A stretch of DNA of 10,449 nucleotides from assembly GCA_008668455.1 (NCBI GenBank), contig RQCD01000058.1, forward strand, positions 1-10,449, read 5' to 3'. This stretch comes from Clostridia bacterium (GTDB lineage Bacteria > Bacillota > Clostridia > UBA1381). Position 1 is the first letter of the stretch. Every line of letters begins with the position of its first letter. The notes beneath the pieces were generated by a model. That model ran no database searches. It was given only the letters and a program-made list of their open reading frames with translations, and was not told the DNA's origin. This document shows positions 1-7,905 of the stretch, in pieces. The position numbers and the translations under genes are program-made.

Positions 1-22
1 CTGCGTTGTACGTATAGATTAC

Positions 23-1222
23 CTATATTTCCTCGCCATAAGAAACTTTGCTCACCCGACTCTTTCTCCGGGCGCTCCGGACGCCGAAAATATCCGCTAA
101 GCCGCTGACGCTGCCGGTCGCAATTACAGCACATCCGGCACGGTACAAATCTCTGATCTTCTCTTTTACCGCATCCGACGCACCCTCTAAAGACGGCAGA
201 ACCAAAATATCGGTCTCGCCCTCCTGCAATTGCAAAACCGTGTCAAACTTTAGCAAGAATCCATCCGGATTTCCGCATTCGGAATTGACCTCATGCACAA
301 TCTCCATAGCAGCCTGGCACATGTTATAAAGTGCAATTGCACTCATATCCGTCGTTCTCCGGTCGTCCTGATAACGGAAATCTGTAACATACGCAATTTT
401 CCCAAGCGGTTTTGCCGGCTTATGATCCCGGAAAATTTTCCATGCCTTTAACAGCGTATGATAACGGTTTTCCGGCTCAAAGCTGATCAGCTCATACATC
501 TGAATGATATTATCATCCCAGAAACGGAAACCGTCCGCATCCAACACAGCGGTATAATACAGATATTCATACAGCTGTGTAATCGTCTGATACGGATGCA
601 TGAATTTTCCTCCGAGCGGCGGATTTGCGTAAGCAACTGCGCCGTCCGGGCATCCCTCCCGGAAAGAGTCGTAAAGCTCCGGAGCAATCCGAAGATTCTT
701 CCATTCCAATTTAATCGTTGCCATATTCCATGCGCATTTGTGCGGCTGATATCCGCAGGCAAACGGGTAATCCTCAAATTGCAGAAAACCGCCGTCAAAC
801 ACCTTTTCCAGTCCGGAATTGGTAAATCCATACCACTTTGTATCATATGCACCGCCATGATTTAAGATATAGGTATTATACGGTCCGTAGGAAAAACGCT
901 TCATATTCGGATTCAGCTTTTGAATCTCATCCCACTGCTCCAAAAACAGCGGCTCTGATTTTGCATTGATATACTGCACCCATGCCTCAAACGCCTCTGC
1001 CGGGATTTTGCCCCATTGCTCAAAAAACCACTCCGGCTTTCCGCCCCATGGCTGAATTTCTGAAAGCAGCTTTTCGTCAATTTTCGGGAACACATTCTGA
1101 TACTCTGCGTGTTCCTCTAAAAAGGACTGATATATGTTCCGGACTCTTTCCTCATCAAACAGAAGCGGCGCCCAAAGATCGTACCGATAATAGTTTCCGG
1201 AATGCTCAATGCCCGGATAAAT
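23..1222 (-). pseudogene. Distal part of the same glycoside hydrolase-like gene, downstream of the in-frame TAA
   Basis: 399 codons in the same frame as the preceding part, from just after the TAA to a TAG at 25-23. The first available start is GTG at 1093, which would give 356 residues, but the 43 codons before it also read as good protein (YRYDLWAPLLFDEERV), and no ribosome binding site is well placed: GAGGAA lies 18 bases upstream. Independent translation is therefore doubtful. The region contains aromatic-rich motifs such as FLQFEDYPFACGY and GFRFWDDNIIQMYEL that could belong to a TIM-barrel active site. Near the C terminus is a segment (GKIAYVTDF ... TDILVLPSLEGAS ... GCAVIATGSVSGLADIFGV) resembling the glutamine-amidotransferase-like trimerisation domain of GH42 beta-galactosidases. 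In such proteins more beta structure follows; here the frame ends about 20 residues after FGV, then is open again to the edge. The annotation as broken gene is inference; a sequencing error would make it a normal gene. Confidence 0.6.
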
Positions 1223-1225
1223 TTA
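1223..1225 (-). other. In-frame TAA interrupting the large gene
   Basis: Minus-strand context AAC TAA ATT. The upstream and downstream reading frames are the same and both look protein-coding up to the stop. A single base change from AAA, CAA or GAA would produce it. There is no insertion or deletion. Confidence 0.85.
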
Positions 1226-2989
1226 GTTGAAATAATCTGTGTGTGCAATCGTTCCCGGAAAATCCTTGTAGGTTTCTTCTCTGCTGTTTAAGCAGCGGAA
1301 GGTCATCCAGATATAGAGCTGCTTTTTATACAGTCCGGTCAATTCCCAAAAGCGTCGCTTTTCGGATGCATTTGGGTTTTGCAAAGAACCATTTACATAA
1401 TGCATAATACTCATATCCGGCTGTAAAAACGCCGGGTCAATCGTTGCATGAATAGTTGCACAGCCGTCACCGCAGAAAATATCCGGAAGTCCGGCTGTTG
1501 TTTGCGGAGATTCCTGTTTTTCGTCATCTAAAATTTCAAATGCCGAGGTATGCTCATAAATCTTGCTTTCACCGTCCCTGCAGGTAAATTTCAGATGGTA
1601 AACCCCTTGCTCCATTGGATTTAGCGCAACATGAAAACGGTATTTGTGATAACCGTAATTTTCTAAAATGTTGTTCTCATCTGAAACATCAGAAAATTCC
1701 ACATCCGCAGTCTTTTCCAGCCAGGTATTTTCCAGTTCTGCTGAAAAAGTCAGATAACCGCGTTCTGATTTTGCATAGACATCCACCCAGAATTCCGGCT
1801 GTTCCTGATTTAGAAAATAGTGGTTTGTCTGTGCATGATAAAGCGCGTCCTCATAATCTTCAAAATCCGGCGTGATTCTCTTTGTAATTTCTTTCTCCTT
1901 ACCGGAGTGAATTTCAATCAGGCACGGTTCTTTAAGCGGCTTTCCAATCCATACAAGCGTGCCGTCCTTTTCATAAGCGAACATCCGCTCTGTTGTTTGA
2001 TTTCCGCAGTTTAAGCTATACCGCTTATCGTAACCGATAAACACATACTCAAATTCCGGCTGACAGCTTACAAAAAAGTTTCCGCAGTATGGAATCTCCT
2101 TTCCGTCCAAGACATTCGTCAGCGCCGGGAAATCGCGGTCAACAAAAATAAGCTGACCCTTGTGGATATAGAATTTTGCTGTTCCAAGAGAGAAAAACAA
2201 TCCCCAGAAGCAATCATCATCATGTGTCCAGCTGTCAAAAGATTTACATTCAAAATCATTTTCATAAACGCCGCCGGTCAGTTCATAAGAAATCTCATAT
2301 ACCGGTTTTTCATCGGTATATTGAAAAACTGTAAGTTTTAAATCGTAGGGATAGCTGCCGCCGTCTGTTGTCGGAACGGAAAAGCTCTGTTCCCATAGCG
2401 TTTTCTTCTCCGGCTGCTCCGATGAAACAATCAGATCAGAAAAGCAAACCTCCCGAATGCCGCCCTCACGTGTAAGAGCAATCACACCATAGGTCGGTTC
2501 AATCGGAAAACGTAAGGTACTTCCAAGGATCACAAGCTCCAATTCATTCTTTGTCCAGCTCATAGAAACCTCATACTCCCGCTCCGGCAGCATTTCCATG
2601 CCGGAAACAATTTTGGTTTCCAAATCCTCTCTCAAAAATCCCTCGCGTTTGCAAAGAGTTGCCTTTAACACCTTGTCCTCATGCGTGTACGCGAGAATCA
2701 GCTGATAGCCACAGCGTGTATCCCGATCATAGCCGAAACAGATTCCCCACGCAATCTCCCGTTTTCCCCAACCCTGTTCGGAAGGGTTGTAAGAAATTTT
2801 TGTACAAAAAGAAGCCTCTCCCACCTCCGGCATAATCAAAAGTTGCTTTGATCCGTTTCTTCTGAGCTGAAGCTTTTGATTCTTCACCTCACCGTCATAA
2901 GTTGAATACTTATGTGTCTTTTCTGCCTCAATGGAATAGGCTTGTTTTTCGTCTGTACAGTTTAAAAAATTTTCCTGATAGATGACCAT
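1223..2989 (-). CDS. N-terminal 588 residues of a large glycoside hydrolase-like protein, ended by an in-frame TAA
   Basis: I cannot name the family. The 588 codons from ATG 2989 give a protein without signal peptide or membrane segment, so it should stay in the cytoplasm. Residues 1-190 and about 198-370 are beta-rich and Trp/Tyr-rich, as in concanavalin/laminin-G-like carbohydrate-binding folds. About 398-487 looks like an Ig-like beta sandwich ending ...TSAFEI. From about 500 (GLPDIFCGDGCATIH) the sequence changes to a mixed alpha/beta character that may begin a catalytic barrel. The frame stops at TAA (1225-1223) after HTDYFN, but the same frame continues directly as IYPGIEHSGNYYRYDLW and on for 399 codons, so this is the front part of one longer gene rather than a complete one. 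It has its own promoter and ribosome binding site. The sugar-active role is inference from the trimerisation-like domain in the distal part and from the general layout. Confidence 0.75.
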   Translation of the reverse strand: MVIYQENFLNCTDEKQAYSIEAEKTHKYSTYDGEVKNQKLQLRRNGSKQLLIMPEVGEASFCTKISYNPSEQGWGKREIAWGICFGYDRDTRCGYQLILAYTHEDKVLKATLCKREGFLREDLETKIVSGMEMLPEREYEVSMSWTKNELELVILGSTLRFPIEPTYGVIALTREGGIREVCFSDLIVSSEQPEKKTLWEQSFSVPTTDGGSYPYDLKLTVFQYTDEKPVYEISYELTGGVYENDFECKSFDSWTHDDDCFWGLFFSLGTAKFYIHKGQLIFVDRDFPALTNVLDGKEIPYCGNFFVSCQPEFEYVFIGYDKRYSLNCGNQTTERMFAYEKDGTLVWIGKPLKEPCLIEIHSGKEKEITKRITPDFEDYEDALYHAQTNHYFLNQEQPEFWVDVYAKSERGYLTFSAELENTWLEKTADVEFSDVSDENNILENYGYHKYRFHVALNPMEQGVYHLKFTCRDGESKIYEHTSAFEILDDEKQESPQTTAGLPDIFCGDGCATIHATIDPAFLQPDMSIMHYVNGSLQNPNASEKRRFWELTGLYKKQLYIWMTFRCLNSREETYKDFPGTIAHTDYFN

Positions 2990-2997
2990 ATGATAAT

Positions 2998-3003
2998 CCC
3001 TCC
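2998..3003 (-). promoter_or_regulatory. Ribosome binding site that sets the start at 2989
   Basis: GGAGGG on the minus strand with 8 bases to the ATG at 2989-2987. The longer frame begins at an ATG (3010) upstream of this site and would translate through it, so the shorter start is preferred. Confidence 0.85.
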
Positions 3004-3022
3004 GTATCATTTATTTGCCGCT

Positions 3023-3051
3023 ATTATATAACAACCCAATACGGATTGCAA
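3023..3051 (-). promoter_or_regulatory. Sigma-A-type promoter of the large hydrolase-like gene
   Basis: On the minus strand a -35 box TTGCAA (3051-3046, four of six consensus bases) is followed by a 17-base spacer and a perfect -10 box TATAAT (3028-3023). Transcription would start near 3016, leaving a leader of about 27 bases. It sits in the only intergenic gap of the window, between the end of cinA and the next gene. The -35 box lies within the 8-base palindrome ATTGCAAT (3045-3052), which might be part of an operator, but this is too short to claim. Confidence 0.72.
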
Positions 3052-3069
3052 TGCACTTTCACAATTAAT

Positions 3070-4308
3070 TTATGCACTTTTTCGTATTTTTTGATAAACT
3101 GCAAAAAATGCATGCATGCAAGCTGAATATCGTACCTTTTCCCGGTTTCCGGCAAGGTGCAGCTCCAGAATTTCCGTGCCGTTCTGATCGGCAATGCCGA
3201 CATAAACCAGTCCGACCGGCTTTTCCTTTGTGCCGCCGTCCGGACCTGCCAGTCCGGTGATGCCGATTCCGAAATCTGCACCGCTTTTTTTCTTAATTCC
3301 TTCTGCCATCTCGCGCGCCGTCTCCCGGCTGACCGCACCAAATTTTTCTAAGGTTTCATGCTGTACGCCTAAATACCTTTCCTTTGCCTCATTTGCATAA
3401 GTGACGACACTCTCGCGGAAAATTGCCGAGCTGCCGGCACAATCCACGATCATTTTAGAAAACATGCCGCCGGTGCAGCTTTCTGCCGCAGAAATTGTCT
3501 TTTTGCATGCCAAAAGACGCTCCACAACCGTCTCTGCCAACGACTTGTCCTCCTCGGAATAGATATATTCACCCAGTCTTTCCTTTAGAACCTGTTCCAG
3601 CGGATGAAGAAGCTTTTCTCCCTCCTCCTGATTTTTGCATGCCGCCGTCAGGCGCAGGCGCACGCCTGCAGTTTCCGCATAGGGCGCAAGCGTGGGGTTT
3701 TTTCCCTCCTTCATTTCCTTTTGCATGATTTCTGCCACTTTTGCCTCGCCGATTCCGAACAGGCGATAGTTTTTAGAATATAAAACCGTTCCGGTCTTTT
3801 TTAAAAGATGCGGCTTTACGCTTTCTGTATACATCGGCTGCAATTCATTTGGAGGGCCTGGAAGAATGACAACTATTTTCTGATTCTTCTCTATGATACA
3901 TCCCGGCGCCGTTCCGTTATGGTTTTCCAAAACAATCGCATGCTCCGGCATCATTGCCTGCTTTTTGTTACTCTCCGGCATTTCGCGTTTTGTATTTTTA
4001 AAATAGCTTTGAATATCCTCCCAGCTTTTCTGGTGCAGAACCAGTGGTTCTCCCATTGCCTCTGCAATCACTTCCTTGGTCAAATCATCCGGCGTCGGAC
4101 CTAAGCCGCCGGATGCAATCACCAGATCCGCGCGGGAAAGCGCAATGGTAAGCGCATTTTTCAGCCGCTCCGGATTGTCGCCCACAGTTGTCTGATAATA
4201 TAAATTGATTCCGATTGCAGATAATTCCTCCGCTAAAAATTTTGCATCGGTATTCAAAATTTCTCCTAACAAAAGCTCTGTTCCAACTGAAAGTAATTCC
4301 GCATTCAT
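3070..4308 (-). CDS. cinA: CinA family protein: MoaB-like/COG1058 domain plus nicotinamide-nucleotide amidase
   Basis: Two-domain protein of 412 residues, the usual length. The N-terminal molybdopterin-binding-like (COG1058) domain (about 1-170) has SVGTELLLGEILNTD (7-21), SGGLGPTPDD (66-75) and ILPGPPNE (148-155); in characterised relatives this domain hydrolyses ADP-ribose-type pyrophosphates. A linker domain follows (about 175-252). The C-terminal domain (about 255-412) has AAESCTGG with the active Ser (274-281), GITGLAGPDGG (349-359) and KPVGLVYVG (363-371), the signatures of PncC, which deamidates NMN to nicotinate mononucleotide. The gene follows thiI after 15 bases and has AGAAGGA 5 bases before its ATG. 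In streptococci and Bacillus cinA is competence-associated and often precedes recA; recA is not next to it here. It is the last gene of the operon; no hairpin-plus-T-run terminator is visible after it. Confidence 0.95.
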   Translation of the reverse strand: MNAELLSVGTELLLGEILNTDAKFLAEELSAIGINLYYQTTVGDNPERLKNALTIALSRADLVIASGGLGPTPDDLTKEVIAEAMGEPLVLHQKSWEDIQSYFKNTKREMPESNKKQAMMPEHAIVLENHNGTAPGCIIEKNQKIVVILPGPPNELQPMYTESVKPHLLKKTGTVLYSKNYRLFGIGEAKVAEIMQKEMKEGKNPTLAPYAETAGVRLRLTAACKNQEEGEKLLHPLEQVLKERLGEYIYSEEDKSLAETVVERLLACKKTISAAESCTGGMFSKMIVDCAGSSAIFRESVVTYANEAKERYLGVQHETLEKFGAVSRETAREMAEGIKKKSGADFGIGITGLAGPDGGTKEKPVGLVYVGIADQNGTEILELHLAGNREKVRYSACMHAFFAVYQKIRKSA

Positions 4309-4323
4309 ATTGATCCTTCTTTC

Positions 4324-5502
4324 TTATTTCGGGTATACCACAATTGTTTCAATATTCTCTAATGACTTTTCAATCAATTCCTCAACCGGCAGTACCGATT
4401 CCGATTTTTCAATTGCCGCGCGTTTTGGCTGTGTAGTCGGATGCTTGGGGGTAAAGACGGTGCAGCAGTCCTCATAGGGCAGAATGGAGGGTGCAAACGT
4501 TCCGATCTCACGGGAACGGAGAATGATTTCATCCTTATCCATACCAATTAACGGACGTAACACCGGCATATCCACCACAGAATTGGTCACATCTAATGCT
4601 GCAATCGTCTGACTTGCTACCTGACCCACGCTTTCGCCGGTAATCAGCGCCATGGAACGGTTTTTCCGCGCCAGCCGCTCGGCAATCTTCATCATGAATC
4701 TGCGCATCACAAGCGTCATATGCTCCTCCGGGCAATTGTCCCGGATAGCAAGCTGAATTTCGGTAAACGGCACAATATGCAGTCTCACCACCGAGGTATA
4801 CTGCGCCAGAATTCCTGCAAGCTCAATCACCTTTTCCTTGGCGCGGTCACTGGTATATGGGAAGCTGAAGAAATTCACCGCGTCGATCTCCACACCGCGC
4901 TTTGCAATCATATGCCCGGCAACCGGACTGTCAATGCCGCCGGATAAGAGCAGTGTTGCCTTATTTCCCGTTCCGATCGGCATACCGCCCTGACCTTTGA
5001 TTTTTTTCTCCTCACAGTAGGCATAAGCGGCAAAATCGCGGATTTCTACCTTAACCGTCACCTCCGGCTCATGTACATCAACAATCAGTCCCTCGCACCG
5101 GTCGTCTAAATATCCGCCGACCTCAATGGCTATTTCCACCGAGGTCATCGGAAAACGCTTGTCCGAACGCTTCGCCTCTACCTTGAACCGTTTTCCGGGC
5201 AACAGCTGATCCTTGCAGTATTCGTATGCGCCCTCCTCAATTTTCTGAATCTCCTTTTCCAGAACACAGGCACGCGTGATGGAGACAATTCCAAACACAC
5301 GCGAAAGCCGCTCGCAAACCAAATCCAGCTTTTCCGTCTCCTCCACATCAATATAAATGGTTGCCTGAATGACCTGAATCGAAATTTTTGCAATATTTTT
5401 AACCGCATTCTGAATATTTTTCACCAAAACGCGCTCAAACTTTGGGCGGTTGCCGCCCTTTAAAATGATTTCCCCATATTTTACTAAAATAACCTCTTTC
5501 AT
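4324..5502 (-). CDS. thiI: tRNA 4-thiouridine synthase ThiI (no rhodanese domain)
   Basis: Adenylates uridine 8 of tRNA and replaces oxygen by sulfur to give 4-thiouridine; in some bacteria ThiI also helps make the thiazole of thiamine. The 392 residues show a ferredoxin-like N terminus (about 1-60), a THUMP domain (about 60-165) and an ATP pyrophosphatase domain with the PP-loop SGGIDSP (187-193). A Cys pair at 346-347 (YEDCCTVF) matches the position of the catalytic Cys of the family. The protein ends soon after, so the C-terminal rhodanese domain of enterobacterial ThiI is absent, as in most Firmicutes; the sulfur must then come straight from the adjacent desulfurase. The start ATG is 3 bases after the desulfurase stop, in the same frame (TAG, TCC, ATG), with GAGG 6 bases upstream. 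Confidence 0.96.
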   Translation of the reverse strand: MKEVILVKYGEIILKGGNRPKFERVLVKNIQNAVKNIAKISIQVIQATIYIDVEETEKLDLVCERLSRVFGIVSITRACVLEKEIQKIEEGAYEYCKDQLLPGKRFKVEAKRSDKRFPMTSVEIAIEVGGYLDDRCEGLIVDVHEPEVTVKVEIRDFAAYAYCEEKKIKGQGGMPIGTGNKATLLLSGGIDSPVAGHMIAKRGVEIDAVNFFSFPYTSDRAKEKVIELAGILAQYTSVVRLHIVPFTEIQLAIRDNCPEEHMTLVMRRFMMKIAERLARKNRSMALITGESVGQVASQTIAALDVTNSVVDMPVLRPLIGMDKDEIILRSREIGTFAPSILPYEDCCTVFTPKHPTTQPKRAAIEKSESVLPVEELIEKSLENIETIVVYPK

Positions 5503-5505
5503 GGA

Positions 5506-6636
5506 CTACCTCACAAATTTTCTGATTTCTGCAACCGCTTCCGTCAATGCCCCGGTCACCTCGTCAATTTCGTTTTCGGAAAGCGGTTCGGAAAAGCTCA
5601 TCCGGATTGCTCCCTCAATTTCTTTCGGACTGCACCCCATCGCGGTCAGTACATGCGACGGAGACGGCTTATGCGAGGAACAGGCAGATCCTGTAGAAAC
5701 ATAGATTTCCTTTGTTTCAAGCATATGCAACAGTACCTCGGCACGCACTCCCAAAAAGGACGCGTTCAAAAGATAGCCTGTCTGCTCTGTGTCCGAGCCG
5801 TGAAATACCACGCGGTCAATCCGCTCCGAAATTTTTTGCTTTAATGCCGCTCTTGTTTTTAGAATATCCTGATTATTCTTTGGAATTTCTGCCGCCGCTG
5901 CACCGAATGCCGCAATGCCGGGAACATTTTCTGTTCCGGAGCGCATTCCCCCCTGCTGACCGCCGCCATACTGCAAGGATTCCAGGCGCACATTTTTCCA
6001 GTAAAGCGCGCCGCAGCCTTTCATTCCGTGGATTTTATGCGCGCTCACCGACATCAGATCAATCCCCCACTTTTCCGGATAAAGCGGAATCTTTCCAAAT
6101 GCCTGCACCGCGTCCACATGCAGCGCCGCCTTTTTTGCTTTCTCCCGCATAATCGGCTTTAGCTCCGAAACCGGCTGAATCGTTCCGACCTCGTTATTCG
6201 CCGCCATCACACTCACAAGAATCGTATCCTCCGAAAGCGCGTCTGAAAATTCCTCAAGCGAAATTTTTCCCTCACTGTCCACGCCCAGGCGCGTAACCGA
6301 AAAACCCTCTTTTTCTAACGCCGCAAAAGCTGAAAGGACGGACGGGTGCTCAATTCTTGTGGTAATCACATGCTTTCCGCGCTTTGCATTTGCCCGGCAA
6401 TAGCCTAAAATTGCAAGGTTGTTTGATTCCGTTCCTCCGGAGGTGAACAGAATATTTGCCGGAGCGGTATGTAAAACAGCTGCAAGCTCCTCCCGGCTTT
6501 TTTTTACAAGTTTTTCTGCCGCCAATCCGAGCCGGTGCAGACTGGACGGATTTCCAAACGTACAAAAAGCCTCCTCCGCTGCCGCAATCGCTGCTTTGGA
6601 TGGCTTTGTTGTTGCCGCATTATCTAAATAAATCAT
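5506..6636 (-). CDS. Cysteine desulfurase (NifS/IscS class, ThiI partner; NifZ-like)
   Basis: PLP enzyme that takes sulfur from L-cysteine and holds it as a persulfide for transfer to an acceptor. The product is 376 residues when started at ATG 6636, which has AAGAGG 7 bases upstream, gives the classical N terminus MIYLDNAATT and overlaps the thiN stop as ATGA. The longer frame (from 6690) would add 18 atypical basic residues. Visible sites: TSGGTESNN (65-73, PLP phosphate), His97 (ring stacking), Asp175 and Gln178, the Schiff-base Lys201 in SAHK, and the catalytic Cys319 in GSACSS followed by a class-I-type mobile loop. It is followed after 3 bases by thiI, the same pairing as nifZ-thiI of B. 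subtilis, so its likely acceptor is ThiI and its likely product path is tRNA 4-thiouridine. A general Fe-S role (IscS) cannot be excluded from the sequence. Confidence 0.95.
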   Translation of the reverse strand: MIYLDNAATTKPSKAAIAAAEEAFCTFGNPSSLHRLGLAAEKLVKKSREELAAVLHTAPANILFTSGGTESNNLAILGYCRANAKRGKHVITTRIEHPSVLSAFAALEKEGFSVTRLGVDSEGKISLEEFSDALSEDTILVSVMAANNEVGTIQPVSELKPIMREKAKKAALHVDAVQAFGKIPLYPEKWGIDLMSVSAHKIHGMKGCGALYWKNVRLESLQYGGGQQGGMRSGTENVPGIAAFGAAAAEIPKNNQDILKTRAALKQKISERIDRVVFHGSDTEQTGYLLNASFLGVRAEVLLHMLETKEIYVSTGSACSSHKPSPSHVLTAMGCSPKEIEGAIRMSFSEPLSENEIDEVTGALTEAVAEIRKFVR

Positions 6637-7247
6637 GGCTGTACCTCTTTTATAATTAGTCCTGTTCCGTTTTTTGTACTGATCCGGCATTCTGTACCGG
6701 TCATCACATTGCTGTTTCCTCGGCTGTCTCCAAAATAAAGCGTTCCGTCTGCAAGCGGATAATCCAACCCCTGCGTCGTAATCCCGGAAAGCGTTTCAGA
6801 AAGCGGAATAATCGAAATTACATCACCCGGTTTTCCGGAAATGATATTTTCCCGTTTGCAGAGCCGGATCTCACATCCGTTTTCCGCCATCAGCGCGTCA
6901 ATCTCCTTTGTTTTCGTTAAGAGAAACATATTCGTTAAAAAATGATCTGCTCTGCCGCCGAAAAAGCCTAACAGCAGCAGCTCGGAAAAGCCTTGCTCCA
7001 AGGCGTATTCAATTACAATCTGTCCGTCCGTCGCATTTTTTCGAACCGGAAAAATCACTTTTTGCACATGCTCCGGAAAACTTGAGACTGAATCCATATC
7101 CCCCATCACAAGGTTTGGAGAAAGTCCAAGCTTTTCTGCATGCCGAAGTCCGCCGTCTGCACAGATTACATAATCATCTTTTTTGAGATAGGGTTTCAGA
7201 GCTTCATAATTCTGAATCTCTCCGTTTGCAAGAATCACTGCACGCAT
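6633..7247 (-). CDS. thiN: Thiamine pyrophosphokinase
   Basis: Transfers pyrophosphate from ATP to thiamine to give thiamine diphosphate, the cofactor of transketolase and other enzymes. The 204 residues match the bacterial family. Visible signatures are ADGG (30-33), GDMDS (49-53, the Mg/pyrophosphate acidic motif), TDGQ (73-76, where relatives usually have TD followed by a second acidic residue), GGRADH (97-102) and the C-terminal thiamine-site region with SRGNSN (175-180). The start ATG is 2 bases after the rpe stop, with GGTGA 6 bases upstream inside the end of rpe. The TGA stop overlaps the ATG of the next gene (ATGA). The symbol follows B. subtilis, where thiN has the same neighbours; no TPP riboswitch can be present because the junction is only 2 bases. 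Confidence 0.95.
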   Translation of the reverse strand: MRAVILANGEIQNYEALKPYLKKDDYVICADGGLRHAEKLGLSPNLVMGDMDSVSSFPEHVQKVIFPVRKNATDGQIVIEYALEQGFSELLLLGFFGGRADHFLTNMFLLTKTKEIDALMAENGCEIRLCKRENIISGKPGDVISIIPLSETLSGITTQGLDYPLADGTLYFGDSRGNSNVMTGTECRISTKNGTGLIIKEVQP

Positions 7248-7249
7248 GC

Positions 7250-7891
7250 TTATTCACCAACCGCCTGAAATAGTTTTTCCACCGACTCGCTGATTGACCC
7301 TTTAAAGACTGCCGATCCGGCAACAAATACATTTGCTCCTAGCTCGGACACCTCGCGGATATTTTTTGCGGAAATACCGCCGTCCACCTGAATCAGAAAA
7401 TCCTTTCCCATCTTCTGTCGGATTTTTTGGATTTTTTCATTCACTTCCGGAATATAGCTTTGTCCGCCATGTCCCGGATGGACGCTCATAATCAGAACCA
7501 TATCCACCTTGGAAAGCCACGGCTCTAACACGCTGACATCGGTTTCCGGGTTAATTGAAATACCGGCTTTCTTGCCTTTGGAATGAATGTAGTCAATGCA
7601 TTCCTGGATTTTGTCTGTCGCCTCTGCATGAATTGTGATACTGTCCGCGCCTGCCTTGATAAAGTCCTCCAAATACCGCTCCGGCTTTACAATCATCAGA
7701 TGCACATCAAAAAAGAGCTTGCTATAAGGGCGGATCGACTGCATCACAACCGCACCAAAGCTGATATTCGGAACAAACATTCCGTCCATCACATCAATGT
7801 GCAGCCAGTCTGCCTTAGTTCGCTCCACCTCTAAAACCTGCTCTCTTAAAATTCCGAAATCTGCCGATAAAATCGACGGTGCTAATATCAT
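7250..7891 (-). CDS. rpe: Ribulose-phosphate 3-epimerase
   Basis: Interconverts D-ribulose 5-phosphate and D-xylulose 5-phosphate in the pentose phosphate pathway; cytoplasmic, metal-dependent TIM barrel. The product is 213 residues, normal for the family. It shows APSILSADF (4-12, Ser6), the metal ligands His31 and Asp33 (HIDVMDG), His64 (DVHLM) and Asp170 (VDGG), and the phosphate-binding loop at 136-143, here SVHPGHGG where many relatives have SVNPGFGG. The longest frame begins at a TTG (7915) inside the end of rsgA, but the ATG at 7891 is preferred because AAAGGA lies 8 bases upstream and the protein then begins MILAPSIL as in relatives. It lies 14 bases after rsgA and 2 bases before the thiamine pyrophosphokinase gene. 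Confidence 0.97.
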   Translation of the reverse strand: MILAPSILSADFGILREQVLEVERTKADWLHIDVMDGMFVPNISFGAVVMQSIRPYSKLFFDVHLMIVKPERYLEDFIKAGADSITIHAEATDKIQECIDYIHSKGKKAGISINPETDVSVLEPWLSKVDMVLIMSVHPGHGGQSYIPEVNEKIQKIRQKMGKDFLIQVDGGISAKNIREVSELGANVFVAGSAVFKGSISESVEKLFQAVGE

Positions 7892-7905
7892 TTGTTTGTT
7901 CCTTT

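Noticed and set aside
458..865. Plus-strand and alternative-frame open frames of 60-146 codons across the window, such as those at 458-865 and 5712-6152
   Set aside because: They lie opposite or inside well-supported genes, have no family motifs, and have the low-complexity composition expected of antisense shadows.
23..1225. A changed genetic code in which TAA or TAG is read as an amino acid
   Set aside because: Neighbouring housekeeping genes end correctly at TAA (kinase, rpe, thiI, cinA) and TAG (rsgA, desulfurase), with the next gene starting at once, so both codons act as stops here.
3031..3050. Possible hairpin CAAT-CCGT-ATTG as terminator after cinA
   Set aside because: A 4-base AT-rich stem with a 4-base loop and no T-run is too weak for an intrinsic terminator, and it lies within the promoter spacer.
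3109..3120. Alternating palindromic run TGCATGCATGCA
   Set aside because: It lies inside the 3' end of cinA and is explained by the codons for ACMHA; there is no loop, T-run or second copy.
6633..7252. TPP riboswitch for the thiamine genes
   Set aside because: The gaps before thiN, the desulfurase gene and thiI are -4 to 3 bases, leaving no leader; any riboswitch would have to lie outside the window.
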